Below are positions 32,585 to 41,638 of a stretch of DNA of 64,000 nucleotides, one piece after another. The stretch lies in assembly GCA_964619535.1 (NCBI GenBank), contig CAZUEX010000006.1, positions 62,001 through 126,000 of the forward strand, in the 5' to 3' direction. Positions within the stretch are counted from its first letter, which is position 1, and each line of letters opens with the position of its first letter. Source of the stretch: Leptonema sp964619535 (lineage in GTDB: Bacteria > Spirochaetota > Leptospiria > Leptospirales > Leptonemataceae). The notes under the pieces are model-generated. The model made no database searches. It saw nothing but the letters and a program-made list of their open reading frames with translations, and was not told the DNA's origin. The translations under genes and the position numbers were made by a program.

Positions 32585-34354
32585 TCAGTCTTGCTCCAGC
32601 AGCTTCACCGTTGCAGCAGGCACCGCTCCCAGAGACCGTCGCATCATGGCACGCAGTCCTTCTTTTTGAGGCGAGAACGTACAGAGAATAAAAGAGCGTT
32701 CGGTTATACGAAACGGCAAAAACGGAGAACCTGGAAGCAGTCCGACAACCGTACGATTGCCTGTCCTGCGCATAAGGGAATTCCAGGCGGCTACATCCCC
32801 TTCCCTGAGCTCAACCACCCAGTTGCCGGCATATGCAGGTCGGTCTGCCCGAATCCACAACTGCCGTAGATGATAAATGGGATGTATACGTGAGGCCGGA
32901 ACGCCTGCAGCCAGTGCCTCTGCCTTTACCTGCGGGCTGCGATAAAAGACCGAAACCTGTGACGGAGAGCCCAGCCCCGGAAAATCCTTATGTAACGACC
33001 GCACCGCCTTGAAGAAGATGGTTCGGTCTGGATACCTGCCAAATTCGTCTTCGATGGCCTTTTCGATGGCAGCGGAACGACGTTCCAGCAGCTCTTCGTA
33101 TCGGTCAAGAAAGGCCGTTTCTTCTGCTTCTGTTTGCTTTACAAGATCGTTGCCGTGCCATGAGGCCAGCCCGGTTCCATTCTTCAGCTTTTCGTAGATC
33201 TGACGGCTGACGGCTGCATCGATCTGCTTCTCATCGATTTCTCCGTCCTTTACAGCCTTCATTAACCGCTCATAAACCTGTCGGATATGGTCCGTTTGCG
33301 CGGTCAGAAGAACAATATCCACCCCGGCCTGCACAGCCTTCAGGGCTGCCTCTCCCATCGGATAACGATCTGCAACGGCCTTCATCTCCATGGCATCGGT
33401 TATCACAATCCCCTTAAAGCCCAGCTTCTTGCGAAGAAGGCCGTCCACAATTACCGGGCTGAGTGTTGATGGATGACTGGCATCAAGCTTCTCAAACAGG
33501 ATATGAGCCACCATCACCGCAGGGGCCCCCTTTTCTATGGCATGCTTAAAGGGCCGCAGCTCCACCTGATGTAGTTCTTCTTCCGTACGGTGTATGACCG
33601 GCAGGGCATAATGACTGTCTATCGTTGTATCACCATGACCGGGGAAGTGTTTTATCGTAGGCAAGGACCGGGCATCCATGGCACCGAGCATGTAGGCCGT
33701 GCCGATTTCAGAAACGACCTGCGGGTCGCTGCCGGGCGACCTGGTATTGATTACCGGGTTCTTCGGATTGTTATTCACATCGAGAACGGGGGCGAATAAA
33801 AAATTAAATCCGAGCCTTCGCAATTCCCTGGCAGTTACGAACCCCGTCACATAGGCCAGACGCGGATCTCCACTCTGCCCGACCGCCATCATACCCGGAA
33901 AAACGGTCACACCGTCTACGACGCGAAGCACCCGTCCCCCTTCCTGATCGACACTGATCAGAAACGGTATACCGGTATGACGTAGCGACAGTTTCTGCAT
34001 ATCGGCAATCAGGCGCTTCACCTCTGAAGCAGTTCCGATATTTGATGCAAAGAGGATGACACCACCTGGATGATAATTCCTGACAACCTTCTCAAAGGAA
34101 CGACCGGCCCTTTTGCCGTACAGCCCCACGTGAATCAGCTGACCGATCTTCTTCTCGATTGGCAGCGAGGCAGTAATCTGCACAGCCCGCCTTTTCAGAG
34201 TCTGCTCGTACTGTGAAGCTCCATCGCGCAGACTCTCCAGGTCCTGGGCATCGACCTCTGGAACGATAGAGTATTTTGAGGCCCAGCCTGTATCGGGTTC
34301 ACGCGAAGCTCCGCATGCAAAAACAAAGAGTAGAAGGCCAATAATACGCTTCAT
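32585..34354 (-). CDS. Glycoside hydrolase family 3 lipoprotein (NagZ-like beta-N-acetylhexosaminidase)
   Basis: 589 residues. The signal ends in lipobox VFAC (Cys14). The catalytic domain (about 60-390) is GH3: VDQEGGRV, the NagZ loop KHFPGHGDTTIDSHYALP with its histidine acid/base, and the nucleophile Asp in VITDAMEMKAVADRY. A C-terminal domain of about 200 residues follows, unlike single-domain cytoplasmic NagZ (about 340). It probably removes GlcNAc from peptidoglycan fragments in the periplasm or on the outer membrane. It is the last of three closely packed minus-strand genes that begin with a peptidoglycan amidase; the upstream gene ends 5 bases before. Confidence 0.85.
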   Translation of the reverse strand: MKRIIGLLLFVFACGASREPDTGWASKYSIVPEVDAQDLESLRDGASQYEQTLKRRAVQITASLPIEKKIGQLIHVGLYGKRAGRSFEKVVRNYHPGGVILFASNIGTASEVKRLIADMQKLSLRHTGIPFLISVDQEGGRVLRVVDGVTVFPGMMAVGQSGDPRLAYVTGFVTARELRRLGFNFLFAPVLDVNNNPKNPVINTRSPGSDPQVVSEIGTAYMLGAMDARSLPTIKHFPGHGDTTIDSHYALPVIHRTEEELHQVELRPFKHAIEKGAPAVMVAHILFEKLDASHPSTLSPVIVDGLLRKKLGFKGIVITDAMEMKAVADRYPMGEAALKAVQAGVDIVLLTAQTDHIRQVYERLMKAVKDGEIDEKQIDAAVSRQIYEKLKNGTGLASWHGNDLVKQTEAEETAFLDRYEELLERRSAAIEKAIEDEFGRYPDRTIFFKAVRSLHKDFPGLGSPSQVSVFYRSPQVKAEALAAGVPASRIHPIYHLRQLWIRADRPAYAGNWVVELREGDVAAWNSLMRRTGNRTVVGLLPGSPFLPFRITERSFILCTFSPQKEGLRAMMRRSLGAVPAATVKLLEQD

Positions 34355-34359
34355 GATCG

Positions 34360-35076
34360 TTACGAATGTGGCATATAGCGCTGCATGTCATTCAATTCCT
34401 GACGAATGGAGCGAGCGATCAGATAATCCAGATGGCGCTCCAGGTAACGATAGCTGTCCACCAGCCGGTTCATCACCTCTATCTTGCGCTGCGGATCGCG
34501 CACCTGCATTACCGGATACTCAACGGTAATACCATTATCGGTGTAGGACCGCTTCTGCTCGGTAATAACAGGAGCATCCCATGCAGTAAGGATATAATAA
34601 ACCTGTCGCCCGCGACCACTGGGCAGGCTTTCCATCGTAATAAAATGAATGTCGGGCTCTTTTACGTCAGAGCCCTGACGAACACTGTCCAGAGAGAATA
34701 TGGTTCTGACCGTCCGAAGGCCCCGTACGGTAGCGGAACGAACGCGAAAAACAAAATGCACCGGTTTGCCGTTCTTCCATGTTATCTTTACGCGTTCTTC
34801 GCTTAACGTTGAATCCCGCTTTTCAAACTCTCTCCAGTGCGTTGTGCGCATGGAGATCCAGGACTGGCCGTCTTCTGAAATATAGCCCAGCAACTTCAGA
34901 TCTCCGTACATGGCGGCAATGCTTTCTTCGATGCGACCCAGCTCTCTGGTCCTTTCAGCGAGCTTCCAGGCCTGCTGCTCCGTGGGCCGGAACCGCTCCA
35001 CATCGGGACCCGGCTCAGAGCTCTGTGCCATAAGGGATACGGTTATAAAAAAAAGCAGAGGCACTGCGCCTTTCAT
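34360..35076 (-). CDS. Secreted protein of unknown function in a peptidoglycan cassette
   Basis: 238 residues from the ATG at 35076, which follows GAGGAA at 4-base spacing; a GTG at 35088 is less likely. The signal peptide MKGAVPLLFFITVSLMAQS is clear. The mature part is mainly alpha/beta, with a helix-rich front (EQQAWKLAERTRELGRIEESIAAMYGDL) and back (DRLVDSYRYLERHLDYLIARSIRQELND-like). I do not recognise a family. It sits between an amidase and a GH3 hydrolase with gaps of 26 and 5 bases, so it should be exported together with them and may assist cell-wall turnover; that is inference. Confidence 0.65.
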   Translation of the reverse strand: MKGAVPLLFFITVSLMAQSSEPGPDVERFRPTEQQAWKLAERTRELGRIEESIAAMYGDLKLLGYISEDGQSWISMRTTHWREFEKRDSTLSEERVKITWKNGKPVHFVFRVRSATVRGLRTVRTIFSLDSVRQGSDVKEPDIHFITMESLPSGRGRQVYYILTAWDAPVITEQKRSYTDNGITVEYPVMQVRDPQRKIEVMNRLVDSYRYLERHLDYLIARSIRQELNDMQRYMPHS

Positions 35077-35102
35077 AGGTTTCCTCACACCATTGGTTTC
35101 GA

Positions 35103-36521
35103 TCAGTCGGTAACAATCTTGAAGTAGTTACCGTCTTTGTAGGTTTCGTATTTCTTGAAGTCCAGCGGCTTTCCGGTCGGCCTGTAGGGCCCTTTATAGC
35201 TCTTCTTCAGCTCCAGGCCTGCAAATAGCGAATAGATGCCAACGGCCAGAGATCTGGCAATCTCATCCTGCTTTGTCAGTACCATCCTGCGATCCCTTTT
35301 CACGTTCAGGTGTGCAATCTCCAGGTAGGCAGAGATGGCATTGATGTAGGTGGGCAGGCCATAGGTGCTAACAAAGGGCGGCACGATGCCTCCCATAGCC
35401 GAGCGCTTTCGCATCTCCGGGCTGAGATTGCGAAGACCATACTGCAGATATCGCAACAGCTCATCGCTTGCAAAGTGGTTGTCGCCCCCCCAGCGGATGC
35501 GTGTTCCGGGAACGGCGGCCTCTCGACGCCAGAATTCTGGCTCGGAGCGTTCCCGATCCCAGAAGCGGCCCTCAGGTCGGAACTCCGAGTATTTCAGGGC
35601 ATAGGGGCCGGGGCCTCGCTTTGCCGCAATTTTTTCCCAGCCCGGATCATCGGCATAGCGCCAGGTTACCATATTATAGCGGAAGCCACGGTTCTTTTCA
35701 AGCCAGGGGGCAGAATGGTCCTTGTTCGTCCAGTAGCCATGAAAGTACACCCACGTGTCGGCCATGGCTACCTGAAAATCCGACCAGCCACGTTGATTGC
35801 GTAGCCAGCAGCAGGACCAGGGAAGCTTCCTGTATGCAGAAGGAGGTTCCAGGCCAAGCGTAATCCTGCGCATCAGATTAAAGGTTCTGTAACCGGGGGC
35901 CAGAACGGCAGCCATGCCACCCGACTGCCCGGGGCCGGCCGGGTTCAGGTGAATGCTGACCACAAGGTGAGGCTTCAGGCTGTTGATATAAGACAGCCTT
36001 CCCGGCGCCATGCGGGAAGGGTTTTTCGGATCAGGAAAATCGTAGTGCCTGTAAGGAGCATTGACATTCGGATCATCGGCAGAGACGCCACGATCCTCCC
36101 AGTTGTCTTCCCTTGTCATGTGGGATCGCAATATGATGCGTTGAAACTCCTTTTGAGGAGAAAAATCACGCAGGATCGCTTCGAACTGCTTCCATCCCTC
36201 ATCGGTTTCTGTGAGCTTCAGATAACGGCGGGTCTTTTTTCCGATCTCAAGAACTATGCGATATTCATGATACTTGCCGTAGCGCATGCCAACATTGTAG
36301 CCATTCAGATACTGCCGCGTAACCGGATCCCACATGTCGTCCTTGCGACTAACAGCCGCTCCTCCATGCCCGGGATCGACCACAACGTCATACACGGGGG
36401 CTCCAAAGGCCGGAGAACCACATGAAGCAAAGAAGAGCAACGCAGGTAACAACAGAGGTCTGAACGATTTCTTTACTCTGACTTCAGGGGCCTTGCTGTT
36501 TCGTTTCCAGATTTGCTGCAC
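35103..36521 (-). CDS. N-acetylmuramoyl-L-alanine amidase (Amidase_3), exported
   Basis: 472 residues from a GTG (36521) that follows AGGAGAAAAGA. The N-terminus is a lipoprotein-like signal (LLLPALLFFASC). The Amidase_3 zinc site is visible: VVDPGHGG (His), the Glu in RIVLEIGKKTRRYL, VVSIHLNPAG (His), and a distal catalytic Glu in ISAYLEIAHLN. It cuts the bond between muramic acid and the stem peptide. The protein is roughly twice the length of the catalytic core, with a large insertion of about 200 residues (the MADTWVYFHGYWTNKD region) between the His sites and the C-terminal Glu. It heads the three-gene cassette. Confidence 0.8.
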   Translation of the reverse strand: MQQIWKRNSKAPEVRVKKSFRPLLLPALLFFASCGSPAFGAPVYDVVVDPGHGGAAVSRKDDMWDPVTRQYLNGYNVGMRYGKYHEYRIVLEIGKKTRRYLKLTETDEGWKQFEAILRDFSPQKEFQRIILRSHMTREDNWEDRGVSADDPNVNAPYRHYDFPDPKNPSRMAPGRLSYINSLKPHLVVSIHLNPAGPGQSGGMAAVLAPGYRTFNLMRRITLGLEPPSAYRKLPWSCCWLRNQRGWSDFQVAMADTWVYFHGYWTNKDHSAPWLEKNRGFRYNMVTWRYADDPGWEKIAAKRGPGPYALKYSEFRPEGRFWDRERSEPEFWRREAAVPGTRIRWGGDNHFASDELLRYLQYGLRNLSPEMRKRSAMGGIVPPFVSTYGLPTYINAISAYLEIAHLNVKRDRRMVLTKQDEIARSLAVGIYSLFAGLELKKSYKGPYRPTGKPLDFKKYETYKDGNYFKIVTD

Positions 36522-36555
36522 TCTTTTCTCCTGTTAAAGTGATTCCAACCTGAGC

Positions 36556-36996
36556 TCAGACAATGTATCGCTGGAAGGCTTCGAGCACTTCATCGGGCAC
36601 GTTCACAGGCAGGGCCTTCGCAAAATGAATCCACAGGAAGTCTGCCTCTGCCGTATGAACACAATCGCCGGATTGATCAAACATGGAGCAGACAAAGCGA
36701 AATGATCGCTTTTTAAGACGACTGACTCCCAGGGTTACGGTAAGCTCTTCCGGGTAGCGAACCTGTTTTCTATATTGCATGGACAGATTCACAATGACCG
36801 GTCCCTGTTCAGGACCGGGCTCATTCGACCACGTGCCAAGATGGCGGAAGAACTCCACACGGGCATTTTCGAAGTAGCGAACATAGACTACATTATTAAT
36901 GTGACTGAAGGCATCCATATCGCCCCAGGCGACGTACTGCCTGTACTCGAATGGATACCTGCGGAAACGGGTTGCCGGGGTCCGATTTTTTTCCAT
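36556..36996 (-). CDS. 4HBT hotdog-fold acyl-CoA thioesterase
   Basis: 146 residues from the ATG at 36996, with a GGAG just upstream; earlier in-frame codons give a non-homologous extension. The hotdog motif YVAWGDMDAFSHINNVVYVRYFENARVEFF carries the catalytic Asp and the His-Asn pair of the 4-hydroxybenzoyl-CoA thioesterase family (YbgC-like). It hydrolyses acyl-CoA or acyl-ACP thioesters; chain preference cannot be seen. It is divergent from the HD-domain gene at 37120. Confidence 0.85.
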   Translation of the reverse strand: MEKNRTPATRFRRYPFEYRQYVAWGDMDAFSHINNVVYVRYFENARVEFFRHLGTWSNEPGPEQGPVIVNLSMQYRKQVRYPEELTVTLGVSRLKKRSFRFVCSMFDQSGDCVHTAEADFLWIHFAKALPVNVPDEVLEAFQRYIV

Positions 36997-37119
36997 CGTG
37001 GCTCCAGTTTTTGTGTTCTCCGTTATGCTGACAGCTCTTTTTATGGCGAGTCCGGCAGTCCGGATTACAGATAACAGAAGAATCGTTACAATTCGACGGC
37101 CTGGATCCGCATACCACCT

Positions 37120-38493
37120 ATGAAAGGGCAAAAAAATGGCTCACTTAAGATGAACACAATCATGAAACCGTTCATCAGCAATCATCCTGCATTTCATCCT
37201 CGGGCTTCTCTGCGCGAAATGCTCGAAGAACGACAGCTTCCTCTGCTTCCATACCTGAGCGGTCTTTCTCTAAAGTACCTGCGCAGCGGCTTCCCGGTAT
37301 ATTCGTTTCGCCCTGACAGAACGACCTTTTTTGAGATGAAGGATGCCCTGCCACGCATTTTTCACGATCTACCGCCGCGTAATCTCCTGCTTGGCGAGCA
37401 TTCCTGTAAGGTCGTTCTTCCTGCACAGTACCTTGAAGAGCGTGAAACCCATCTTTTAATCCACAATCCAGAGTCGCAACAGGACCTTCGCGTGTCGATC
37501 GACGATCTCTTCTATGATTGGGATGAGCAACGGTGGTACGGTGAGTCCAGCGCTGATTACGAAAGCGGCATTCTACGCCTGGTATATCCGCACAGCCTTA
37601 CCATGGCCATGGCCCTGAAGCTCTGCGCCCTGGCGGCCATGCTTGACTTTACTCCTGACGAGCAAACCCTGCAGCGCATCAGCGAAGCGAAGCGCGATGA
37701 TTCCCTGCATCGTTCATTCTTGCGTACGCAGTTGCAGAAGATCGTCACCGGAGCACGACCAAGCCAGGGATTCATTGCCCTCGAAAGAAGTGGCCTGCTT
37801 GAAAGCTTCCTGCCGGAACTGGCTGCAGGCCGGGGATTAACGCAGAATCGCTTTCACAGGTATGACATCTTTCATCACTGCATCTACAGCTGCGATGCCG
37901 TACAGAGAAACGACCTGCACCTGAGGCTGGCCGGACTCCTGCATGACATCGGCAAGGTACCCACCCGTCGTCAATCGCCCTCGGGGGAGCCCACCTTCCA
38001 CAGCCATGAGGTGGTCGGAGCAAAGATTGCCGGCAACATCCTGCATCGCTTTGGCTTTAACAAGCAGCTCATCCAGCGAGTGAAGTTTCTTGTACGCAAC
38101 CACATGTTTCACTACACGTCCGAGTGGACGGACAAAACGGTACGACGCTTTCTTTCACGGGTTTCTCTCGAAGAGCTGACGGATCTGATTGACCTGCGGA
38201 TGGCCGACAGACAGGGCAGCGGCAAAAGCCGGATGCTGCCACCACAGATCCGCAAGCTGCTGCTCCACATAGAAAAGATCCGCAAAGAAGAGGCCGAGCT
38301 GAAGGTACGCGACCTGAAGGTAGGAGGCGAAGACCTGATGGAACTGGGCCTGCCTCCGGGGCCGCTGTATGGCGCCATCCTGAAAGGACTGCTGGAACAG
38401 GTAAAAGAGGGCAGACTGGAGAACACCAGGGAGGCCCTGCTGCCAGCCCTGAGCGAGGCCGTAAGCCAGGCAACAAGGTCAAGCACCGGTTGA
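37120..38493 (+). CDS. HD-domain protein with degenerate CCA-adding-enzyme architecture
   Basis: 457 residues; ATGs at 37120, 37150 and 37162 are all possible starts. The C-terminal half is an HD phosphohydrolase: GRLTQNRFHRYDIFHHCIYSCDAV-like approach, LAGLLHDIGKVPTRR (HD), SHEVVGAKIAGNIL and VKFLVRNHMFHY, then the helical tail found in bacterial CCA-adding/poly(A) polymerases. The front half keeps the neck-like layout (LRVSIDDLFYD, LCALAAMLDFTPDEQTLQRI) but shows no GGxVRD or DxD nucleotidyltransferase residues, so it should not polymerise nucleotides. It may be a phosphodiesterase or phosphatase on RNA or nucleotides that evolved from a CCA enzyme. Confidence 0.65.
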   Translation: MKGQKNGSLKMNTIMKPFISNHPAFHPRASLREMLEERQLPLLPYLSGLSLKYLRSGFPVYSFRPDRTTFFEMKDALPRIFHDLPPRNLLLGEHSCKVVLPAQYLEERETHLLIHNPESQQDLRVSIDDLFYDWDEQRWYGESSADYESGILRLVYPHSLTMAMALKLCALAAMLDFTPDEQTLQRISEAKRDDSLHRSFLRTQLQKIVTGARPSQGFIALERSGLLESFLPELAAGRGLTQNRFHRYDIFHHCIYSCDAVQRNDLHLRLAGLLHDIGKVPTRRQSPSGEPTFHSHEVVGAKIAGNILHRFGFNKQLIQRVKFLVRNHMFHYTSEWTDKTVRRFLSRVSLEELTDLIDLRMADRQGSGKSRMLPPQIRKLLLHIEKIRKEEAELKVRDLKVGGEDLMELGLPPGPLYGAILKGLLEQVKEGRLENTREALLPALSEAVSQATRSSTG

Positions 38494-38529
38494 CAGTACA
38501 GACGGTCGGAAAATTTCCAATACAGGCTT

Positions 38530-40059
38530 ATGCTTTTTAACTCTGTCCTGTATCTGCTCTTCTTTGGCCTGCTCTATGTGCTTTACTGGATGGTCCCTGC
38601 ATCAAGGCGCATGGCCATCCTGATCATGGGTTCGGTCCTCTTTTACGCCGTCTGGGGCCTGGCCGATGAAGGGTGGGTGGGCATCCGCTGGACGCTGCAC
38701 TTCATCGCAGCCATTGCCTTCAGCCATATGATGAACCGGGCCATCTACAGGGCCCGCTCCCCGCAAACGAAAAAGCACCTTCTGACCTTTACGATCGTCG
38801 TTCTGCTCGCAAACCTGGCCATCTTCAAGTATGCCGCCTTTTTCCTCGGCTTTCTTGTCGATATCGGCGTGCCGGCAGAGGCCCTGCCCGATGCAAAGGG
38901 CATCTTCCTGCCGCTGGCCATCAGCTTTTACACCTTTCAGATCATTGCCTACACGGTGGACCTCTACCGCGGCACCATCGAGGAGCAGCCATCAGCAGGG
39001 CGCTACTTCCTGTTCATCCTGTTTTTTCCGCAGCTCATCGCCGGGCCCATCATGCGCTCCACGGACTTCCTGAATCAGACACCCTATCTGAATTCCAGGC
39101 GACTCTATGATGGCGGATGGCTGATCATCGGAGGGCTGATCAAGAAGGTTCTGCTTGCCGATCCCATGGGAAACTACGTGGCCCCTGTTTTCGGCAATCC
39201 CGCTGCCTATACATCCTGGTCGATCCTTCTTGCAGGCATGAGCTTTTCGCTGCAGGTTTACTGCGATTTTTCAGGCTATACGGACATTGCCCGTGGGTCG
39301 GCTCTGCTGCTTGGCTACGAAATCCCGGAGAACTTCCGGGCCCCCTTCTTTTCGCTTTCTGCCCGTGAGCTGTGGCAGAGATGGCATATTACACTGACCA
39401 CGTGGCTTCGCGACTATATATACATCCCCCTGGGCGGGAATCGTGTATCCGTTGTGCGCAACTACTTCAATCAGTTTCTGACCTTTGCCCTGGGTGGACT
39501 CTGGCATGGAGCGGATTACACCTACATCTGCTGGGGCGGAATGTGGGGGATTCTTCTTGCCCTGGAACGTTTTATCGAGCAGGTCCTGGGCATTCCGACC
39601 GTTCCCAAAAAGAACGTTCCCCTGAAAGTGCTGAAAGGCCTGTTCATGTTCGTCCTCTTTGCTATCGGAGCCCTGATGTTTCGCTCGCAGGCCGTTGTTA
39701 TCGAAGATACGCTGATCTCTTCCACGCAGATTATGGGACAGATGCTTGGCGGCCTTTTTACCAACTGGCCGGACCGTCTGAGCCAGATCTACAGCGCCAC
39801 GGGAGGCGATGCGGCCACACTATCGGCTGTTTTTGGGCCACAGGTATTTGCCCTTTCTGAAATACCTCAGCCAGATACGATTGCAGCCATGTTTGCTGTC
39901 CTCATCTTTTTTCATGTCATTCAGTACCGGCCAGGCATCTTTGAAGGTCTGCGCCGGTTTGATCCGATCCTGCTCCCCCTTGCCGGGGCCGTTACAGGCG
40001 GCTTCCTTCTGCCCGCCTTGTCACAGTCAGGGCATCAGTTTATCTATTTTGTTTTCTGA
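38530..40059 (+). CDS. MBOAT-family membrane O-acyltransferase (AlgI/DltB-like)
   Basis: 509 residues with about ten membrane segments. The AlgI-type core is clear: IFLPLAISFYTFQIIAYTVDLYRG, FLFILFFPQLIAGPIMR, the FWRRWHITLT-like ARELWQRWHITLTTWLRDYIYIPLGGNR, and the catalytic histidine H326 in LGGLWHGADYTY. Such enzymes hand acyl (usually acetyl) groups across the membrane to a periplasmic transferase that modifies alginate, peptidoglycan or teichoic acid. The partner is normally an SGNH (AlgX/J or PatB-like) protein; here the next gene is instead a membrane-tethered alpha/beta-hydrolase-like protein. First of four closely spaced genes. Confidence 0.85.
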   Translation: MLFNSVLYLLFFGLLYVLYWMVPASRRMAILIMGSVLFYAVWGLADEGWVGIRWTLHFIAAIAFSHMMNRAIYRARSPQTKKHLLTFTIVVLLANLAIFKYAAFFLGFLVDIGVPAEALPDAKGIFLPLAISFYTFQIIAYTVDLYRGTIEEQPSAGRYFLFILFFPQLIAGPIMRSTDFLNQTPYLNSRRLYDGGWLIIGGLIKKVLLADPMGNYVAPVFGNPAAYTSWSILLAGMSFSLQVYCDFSGYTDIARGSALLLGYEIPENFRAPFFSLSARELWQRWHITLTTWLRDYIYIPLGGNRVSVVRNYFNQFLTFALGGLWHGADYTYICWGGMWGILLALERFIEQVLGIPTVPKKNVPLKVLKGLFMFVLFAIGALMFRSQAVVIEDTLISSTQIMGQMLGGLFTNWPDRLSQIYSATGGDAATLSAVFGPQVFALSEIPQPDTIAAMFAVLIFFHVIQYRPGIFEGLRRFDPILLPLAGAVTGGFLLPALSQSGHQFIYFVF

Positions 40060-40067
40060 GGTGCTCC

Positions 40068-41171
40068 ATGCAACGCATGATTCTCTATTCACTGATCCTT
40101 GTTTCCGGCCTGGCTCTTGGCATCGGTCTACTTCGTTACTATCCCTACCTGGCCAGCATCATCTCTTTTGACGATCGTTTTACGACCGTGAACCTCGAAG
40201 CCGGAACAGCAGGCAAAGTGGAGCTCAGCCGCACCCGAAAGCCCCGCGCCATCTTTCTGCTTGTGCCAGACCGTCGCATGGATCGCCGCTGGAATACAAG
40301 CCACCTCGAAACACGTCTGGGACTGAAACTGGGCCGTATTTTAAACGAACGCTCCGTCGATGTGGCCGTATTCGATCGCAAAGATGCCGGACTGCCACCC
40401 GATCATTACACGGATCCCATCGTCATTGCCGGACAGGTTCGCGATGCCTTTACAGCCCTGCAGGCCTACAGGGAATCACAGGCCTCGACATACGAGAAAA
40501 GTCCGCTTATCATCCTGGCCCATGGCGACGGATGCCTTACATCCCTGCTTGCCGTACGCGAATACGGCATCGAACCCGAAAAACTCATGCTTTTCGGATG
40601 CGCCTATGACGGCACCCTGCTTGAAACCTACGGCGATATGATCTTCAACGCCATGCAGCTGACCCAGGTGGATCAGCAGGTGCTGACAGCGGCCCACAAA
40701 GAATGGAAGGACTGGCTCAAGCAAACCGACTACGAAGAGCTGACAGAAGAAGAGTGGATTGAGAAACAGCAGGCCATGCTGAAAGAAGGCATGAACCATG
40801 ACCTTGTTGCCTTTCGTCGCACCAAATCGGTCTTCCAGCGTCCTCATAACAGAGAATGGCTGCTGCGAGCCAAACAGCTTTCGTACACAGAAACCGTAAA
40901 CGCCGTTCTCAAGAATACCCGTGTCATCATCGAGCACTTCGCCTCGCAGTACGACGAAGAGCTGCCAGCTGATCTGATCGACCGCAATGCAAGCCAGGCA
41001 GGGGCCTTTGGGCCACGTTACAGCTTTTCTGTTCTTCCGCAAACAGACCATTTTCTATTTGAAAAGGATTCGCCCCCTGCCTCACCTGTGGAAAATATGA
41101 TGAGCAGGAGCAATCCGTTTAAGGGCCTTTCACCGGCCTTCTTACACGTCATAGAGGAGCGTTATCCATGA
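40068..41171 (+). CDS. Membrane-tethered alpha/beta-hydrolase-like protein lacking the usual nucleophile
   Basis: 367 residues. An N-terminal membrane segment (LYSLILVSGLALGIGLLRYYP) positions the rest in the periplasm. The middle has an alpha/beta-hydrolase topology (AIFLLVPDRRM..., VDVAVFDRKDAGL, then PLIILAHGDGCLTSLLAVREYG). Where the GxSxG elbow is expected the sequence reads AHGDGC, so the serine nucleophile is replaced. A helical, charged insert follows (EELTEEEWIEKQQAMLKEG). It starts 8 bases after the MBOAT stop with a GAGG, so it probably works with the MBOAT protein, perhaps as its periplasmic acyl acceptor or adaptor; that is inference from position. Confidence 0.55.
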   Translation: MQRMILYSLILVSGLALGIGLLRYYPYLASIISFDDRFTTVNLEAGTAGKVELSRTRKPRAIFLLVPDRRMDRRWNTSHLETRLGLKLGRILNERSVDVAVFDRKDAGLPPDHYTDPIVIAGQVRDAFTALQAYRESQASTYEKSPLIILAHGDGCLTSLLAVREYGIEPEKLMLFGCAYDGTLLETYGDMIFNAMQLTQVDQQVLTAAHKEWKDWLKQTDYEELTEEEWIEKQQAMLKEGMNHDLVAFRRTKSVFQRPHNREWLLRAKQLSYTETVNAVLKNTRVIIEHFASQYDEELPADLIDRNASQAGAFGPRYSFSVLPQTDHFLFEKDSPPASPVENMMSRSNPFKGLSPAFLHVIEERYP

Positions 41172-41638
41172 AGCGTCTGTTTTTCTCGCTGCTATTTTTG
41201 CTTCCCGTAGCCTTGAGCGCCGAGCTGCTCGGGCCCAATCAAACCCTTACCGACCTGGAGTTCGAAGACCAGCATGGCCGAAGCCATACGCTCTCAGAGG
41301 ATCTGCGTTTTCTGATCTTCTCTGCCGACATGGACGGCGGCAAGCTCATCCACCGATGGATGCAGGACCGCAACGACGAATTCCTGGCCCGGCAGCGCAT
41401 TGCCCTCCTGGCGGACATTCATCGTATGCCCTTCCTGATCTCAAAGGCCATTGCCCTTCCACGGATGCGAGATTATAACTACTCCCTGCTGTTAATCCAG
41501 GAAGAAGGCCGTGGCAGCATCTACCCACAGAAGGCAGGCGCTGTAACCATACTCGTTCTGAACAGGCTTGCCGTGCAGAGCATCCATCATGCAAGCAGCG
41601 TTGAGGAACTGCAGGCCGTACTCGATACAAACCGATAA
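41168..41638 (+). CDS. Secreted thioredoxin-fold-like protein without CxxC
   Basis: 156 residues. Signal peptide FFSLLFLLPVALSAE. The mature start LTDLEFEDQHGRSHTLSEDLRFLIFSADMDGGK resembles the opening of peroxiredoxin/YtfJ-like thioredoxin folds, but no cysteine pair is present. It is a small periplasmic protein of unknown role. ATGA overlap with the upstream gene and TAATG overlap with the next show tight coupling in the MBOAT cassette. Confidence 0.5.
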   Translation: MKRLFFSLLFLLPVALSAELLGPNQTLTDLEFEDQHGRSHTLSEDLRFLIFSADMDGGKLIHRWMQDRNDEFLARQRIALLADIHRMPFLISKAIALPRMRDYNYSLLLIQEEGRGSIYPQKAGAVTILVLNRLAVQSIHHASSVEELQAVLDTNR

